This document shows positions 61,698 through 64,000 of a stretch of DNA of 64,000 bases, piece after piece. This DNA comes from Candidatus Sulfuritelmatomonas gaucii (lineage in GTDB: Bacteria; Acidobacteriota; Terriglobia; Terriglobales; Acidobacteriaceae), in NCBI GenBank assembly GCA_900290245.1, contig OKRB01000078.1:126280-190279 (forward strand), in the 5' to 3' direction. The notes beneath the pieces are model-generated. The model was given only the letters and a program-made list of their open reading frames with translations, ran no database searches and was not told the DNA's origin. Both the position numbers and the translations under genes were made by a program. Each line of letters begins with the position of its first letter. The first letter of the stretch is position 1.

Positions 61698-62729
61698 TCA
61701 GCTTGCAGACGAATCATCATCGACGGTAGCCGCAGAATCATCGGCTGGTGCTGATTCGTCCGCCGAAGGTGTGTCCTCTGCCGGACCCAGCTCTCCTCCA
61801 TACTCGCCTGCTGCGCCGGAATCGTCTGCATTCTCCTGCTCGTTCTGAGCGGCGTCGCCGTAGACCTCAGCGCCTTGCGCATCTCCTGCCTCGGCATAAC
61901 TCGCGGCGCTCTGCGCATCTTCGTTGGCGGTTTCCTGGTCCCAGTTGGCCCAGCTCTCGTCCTGAGACGCCTGCCAGGTCGTGTCCGTGTTGTCCGGGCC
62001 TCCCGCGTTGGCCACGTCCTCTGAGGCCTCGTAGGCCTGCTGCGCATCGTCCTGGGCTGTTGAGTAGTCGCCTGAAGCGGCAGCCTGTCCCTCTGCTTGT
62101 TCGGCCTGCTGCTCGTTGTACTGAGCATCACTCAGGGCATCATTGTCGGACGAGGTATCCGAGTCCGTCGCATCGCCGGTCGAGTCTCCAGTCGAGTCAG
62201 TAGCTGGGTCGGTGGCTGCAGTGGCATCTGTAGCGGTGGTGTCGGTATCGGGATCGGCGATCCCAGTGGTTGCATCGCCGGCACCAGTATCGGAAGTGTC
62301 GCCGGAAACCGTGTCGGTCGCGGATCCATCACCGGCATCGTAAGGATCCGTCGCGGTGCCGGCGTCTCCGATTCCAGGAGAATCCGCGGCAGGATCCGCG
62401 ACGCCGGCGGGGTCATCGATCCCCGAAGTTGCCGTCGTGTCGCCTGGATCACTCGCGCCCGATGAGTCGGTAGGGTCAGTCGCGATCCACTCGCCCGCCG
62501 CGTCCGGTGAATCATCGCCGGGCTCAACGACAATCACCTCTTCCACGCCGGTCGCGCTTGCAGAGGCGTCAGGCGTGTTGTCGCTGCTCCCGAGCGGATC
62601 GAGAATGACATCGATGATTTCATCACTCACCGATCCGGAATCAGACAAACCGGTGGCGTCAGTCAGGCCGGCTGCGGTGGCGTCTTCCGGCACAATCACA
62701 ACAACTTCACTGGGGCTATCGTCTGGCAT
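61698..62729 (-). CDS. Highly acidic, low-complexity Asp/Ser/Thr/Ala-rich protein
   Basis: A 343-residue protein almost without Lys or Arg. Residues 1-75 carry short hydrophobic strands (SEVVVIVPED; EEVIVVEPGDD). The middle (about 80-205) is made of imperfect Asp-Pro/Thr-Asp-Ser repeats (DPADSP, TDSTGDSTGDATDSD type). The last 140 are Gln/Glu/Ala/Asp helix-like (NEQQAEQAEGQAAASGDYSTA). No signal peptide or known domain. It is 30 nt downstream of the M48-like gene on the same strand. Disordered, perhaps Ca-binding or phosphate-mimicking; function unknown. Confidence 0.75.
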   Translation of the reverse strand: MPDDSPSEVVVIVPEDATAAGLTDATGLSDSGSVSDEIIDVILDPLGSSDNTPDASASATGVEEVIVVEPGDDSPDAAGEWIATDPTDSSGASDPGDTTATSGIDDPAGVADPAADSPGIGDAGTATDPYDAGDGSATDTVSGDTSDTGAGDATTGIADPDTDTTATDATAATDPATDSTGDSTGDATDSDTSSDNDALSDAQYNEQQAEQAEGQAAASGDYSTAQDDAQQAYEASEDVANAGGPDNTDTTWQASQDESWANWDQETANEDAQSAASYAEAGDAQGAEVYGDAAQNEQENADDSGAAGEYGGELGPAEDTPSADESAPADDSAATVDDDSSAS

Positions 62730-62759
62730 GGTGAATCCTCACTTTCCTGATTGGCCCGA

Positions 62760-64000
62760 TCAACTTTTCGCGGCAACAGGCGCCGGCGGAGAAGCAACGG
62801 GTCTGGTTTCTGCGCCGGGAGCGGCCGGAGAAGAAGAAGCCGGCTTGGGGCGCAACGTGAAAACATTGCGGCACTGCGGGCAGCGCACATTGAGCTGCTG
62901 CTTGCCGCGCAAAACCGCGAGCGGAACGCGCACTGCGGCCTGGCACTTAGTGCATAGGACCCGAATGGAATCAGCGGGCAACGTGGCGGGGACAGGCGCA
63001 GCAGCGGGAGCGGGTGAACCCGCCGCGGGGGCGGCGGCTGCAACCAGCTTTTTCCGAACCGGCTGGATACTCTGGCTCCAGCGCATGAGCTCAGGCTCAC
63101 GCGCCGCCATCCCCAGCAAACGCAGGCGCCGCGTGGTGTACATCGACGATGAGGTTGTCATCTCCGAGAACCGCGTCATCTTGTCGTCGCTTGCGTCTTC
63201 CTGTTTCATCCACTCTTCAAGGTTCACTTGCTTCAGCAGCCGGGCGGAGCGAAGGGACCAGGCCAGCAACACACGACGCGCCAGGGCATGGTCTCCGACG
63301 GCGAGCAGCCCGGCGCGGTCGGCGGTGATATCCGATTGCCGCGACCATGCCATCAGCGGCATTTCCACGGCTCCTTCAATCAGTTTCATGGGGTGAATAG
63401 CATTCAACAACCCGTTGGAGAGCAGGCCGCTGTGCATGCTGATGTCGCCGGCAAGGAAACGCGTGACAGTCTTCCAAAGAGCGTGACCGGCGCGGCAATG
63501 CCCCATCTCCCGCGCCAGGAGAAAGAGCATCTCGTCGTTCTGGAAGTTGGTGACGACTGCAGTGCCGAGCACGATGAATGAGCTCGTGTCCGTGCCGAAG
63601 GTGTAGTTTTCCCACATCTGCCCGCCGGAGACATAAACATCGGGCATGTTGGGCAGACCGAGAATGCGTGCGGCAAGCACTGCACGCTTCCACACGTCCG
63701 GCAACTGGTTCGGGCCGAGGCGAATGCCGTTAAACGTAGATTCAATCCAGGGGCGGCCAACTTTATCTGAGACGGAGCGGACAACCGTGTGGAGCGCCGG
63801 GATCTTTTGCAGATGGTTCATCGCCTGGCCGTCTTGCGCCCACAAAAAGACCGACCGGTCGAGTTGGTAGCCGGGAAGCAAGGGCTTCAACCATCCGCAT
63901 CGCAGGCACACCTCCTGCGCGGACGTGAGACGACTTCCGTCGCCGCCACACAGATTGCAGCTCGGCGCTGCGGTTGCAACCGGAGGAGGCGGAGCCGGCG
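62760..64000 (-). CDS. M48-like peptidase homologue with N- and C-terminal zinc ribbons (5' end cut off)
   Basis: The frame runs to the window edge, so the N-terminus is missing. The visible part starts in a Pro/Ala-rich stretch and a zinc ribbon (CNLCGG..CLRCGW, crossing 63911). A peptidase-like domain follows with MLFLLAREMGHCRAGHALW, where the first His of HExxH is Arg, and DITADRAGLLAVGD as third-ligand region. The C-terminal third has an Ala/Pro linker and an MJ0042-type zinc finger (VLCTKCQAAVRVP..VRCPQCRNVFTL). Whether it still cuts is doubtful. The acidic-protein gene follows in the same operon. Confidence 0.85.
   Translation of the reverse strand, partial: PAPPPPVATAAPSCNLCGGDGSRLTSAQEVCLRCGWLKPLLPGYQLDRSVFLWAQDGQAMNHLQKIPALHTVVRSVSDKVGRPWIESTFNGIRLGPNQLPDVWKRAVLAARILGLPNMPDVYVSGGQMWENYTFGTDTSSFIVLGTAVVTNFQNDEMLFLLAREMGHCRAGHALWKTVTRFLAGDISMHSGLLSNGLLNAIHPMKLIEGAVEMPLMAWSRQSDITADRAGLLAVGDHALARRVLLAWSLRSARLLKQVNLEEWMKQEDASDDKMTRFSEMTTSSSMYTTRRLRLLGMAAREPELMRWSQSIQPVRKKLVAAAAPAAGSPAPAAAPVPATLPADSIRVLCTKCQAAVRVPLAVLRGKQQLNVRCPQCRNVFTLRPKPASSSPAAPGAETRPVASPPAPVAAKS

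Overview
The window is a GC-rich, densely coded stretch of bacterial chromosome with about 55 genes on both strands. No rRNA, tRNA, phage, IS element or CRISPR array was seen. The gene mix suggests an Acidobacteriota chromosome, probably of the Terriglobia/Acidobacteriaceae type. It includes BlaI plus M56 peptidase, a Tat-exported Gfo/Idh/MocA oxidoreductase, a YpdA-type flavoprotein, cytochrome P460, CcmF/CcmH, a large secreted phosphoesterase, a free-standing KdpD-USP protein, and DUF2089/YvlB-like and lone GvpL/F genes. This is inferred from family composition, because no marker RNA is present.

Layout. 1-6.6 kb: a cut serine hydrolase, murQ, a DUF502 protein, a UPF0104 membrane protein, and a HAD phosphatase/lytic transglycosylase pair, so the region leans to cell wall and envelope. 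6.6-19.1 kb: a tiny zinc-ribbon gene, a LolC/E-like permease behind a secreted beta-propeller protein, an orphan GvpL/F protein, ypdA, a PAS histidine kinase, an autoregulated blaI-blaR-like pair and a TPR protein. 19.2-30.9 kb: a surface lipoprotein serine protease, aldo/keto reductase, Tat oxidoreductase, lipid kinase, a broken recG, acpS, an MCE protein and a P460 cytochrome. 30.8-40.5 kb: leuS and housekeeping or repair genes (nfo, uvrB), a TetR-SRPBCC-DUF1761 unit and a degenerate receiver domain. 40.5-47.3 kb: the cytochrome c maturation cluster ccmF-ccmH-small membrane protein-carboxypeptidase-regulatory-like protein, htpX and small envelope proteins. 47.3-56.7 kb: phosphoesterase, CPBP protease homologue, ychF, a ZIP transporter, a polytopic membrane protein, and a two-gene cassette of a histidine-kinase-like protein without its phosphoacceptor His plus a free-standing KdpD-USP sensor. 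56.7-64 kb: methyltransferase, a DUF2089/membrane/YvlB-like cassette with a truncated tandem duplicate, an unusual D-aminoacylase-family amidohydrolase, a transglutaminase-like protein, and a pair made of a very acidic low-complexity protein and an M48-like zinc-ribbon protein cut by the window end.

The observations most worth following are the His-less kinase/KdpD-USP cassette, the deletion and frameshift in recG, a recurring TANNNT box 6-7 nt before start codons (probable leaderless mRNAs, including the three DNA-repair genes), short 7-8 bp tandem micro-repeats, one of them inserted in frame inside leuS, and the orphan GvpL/F gene.
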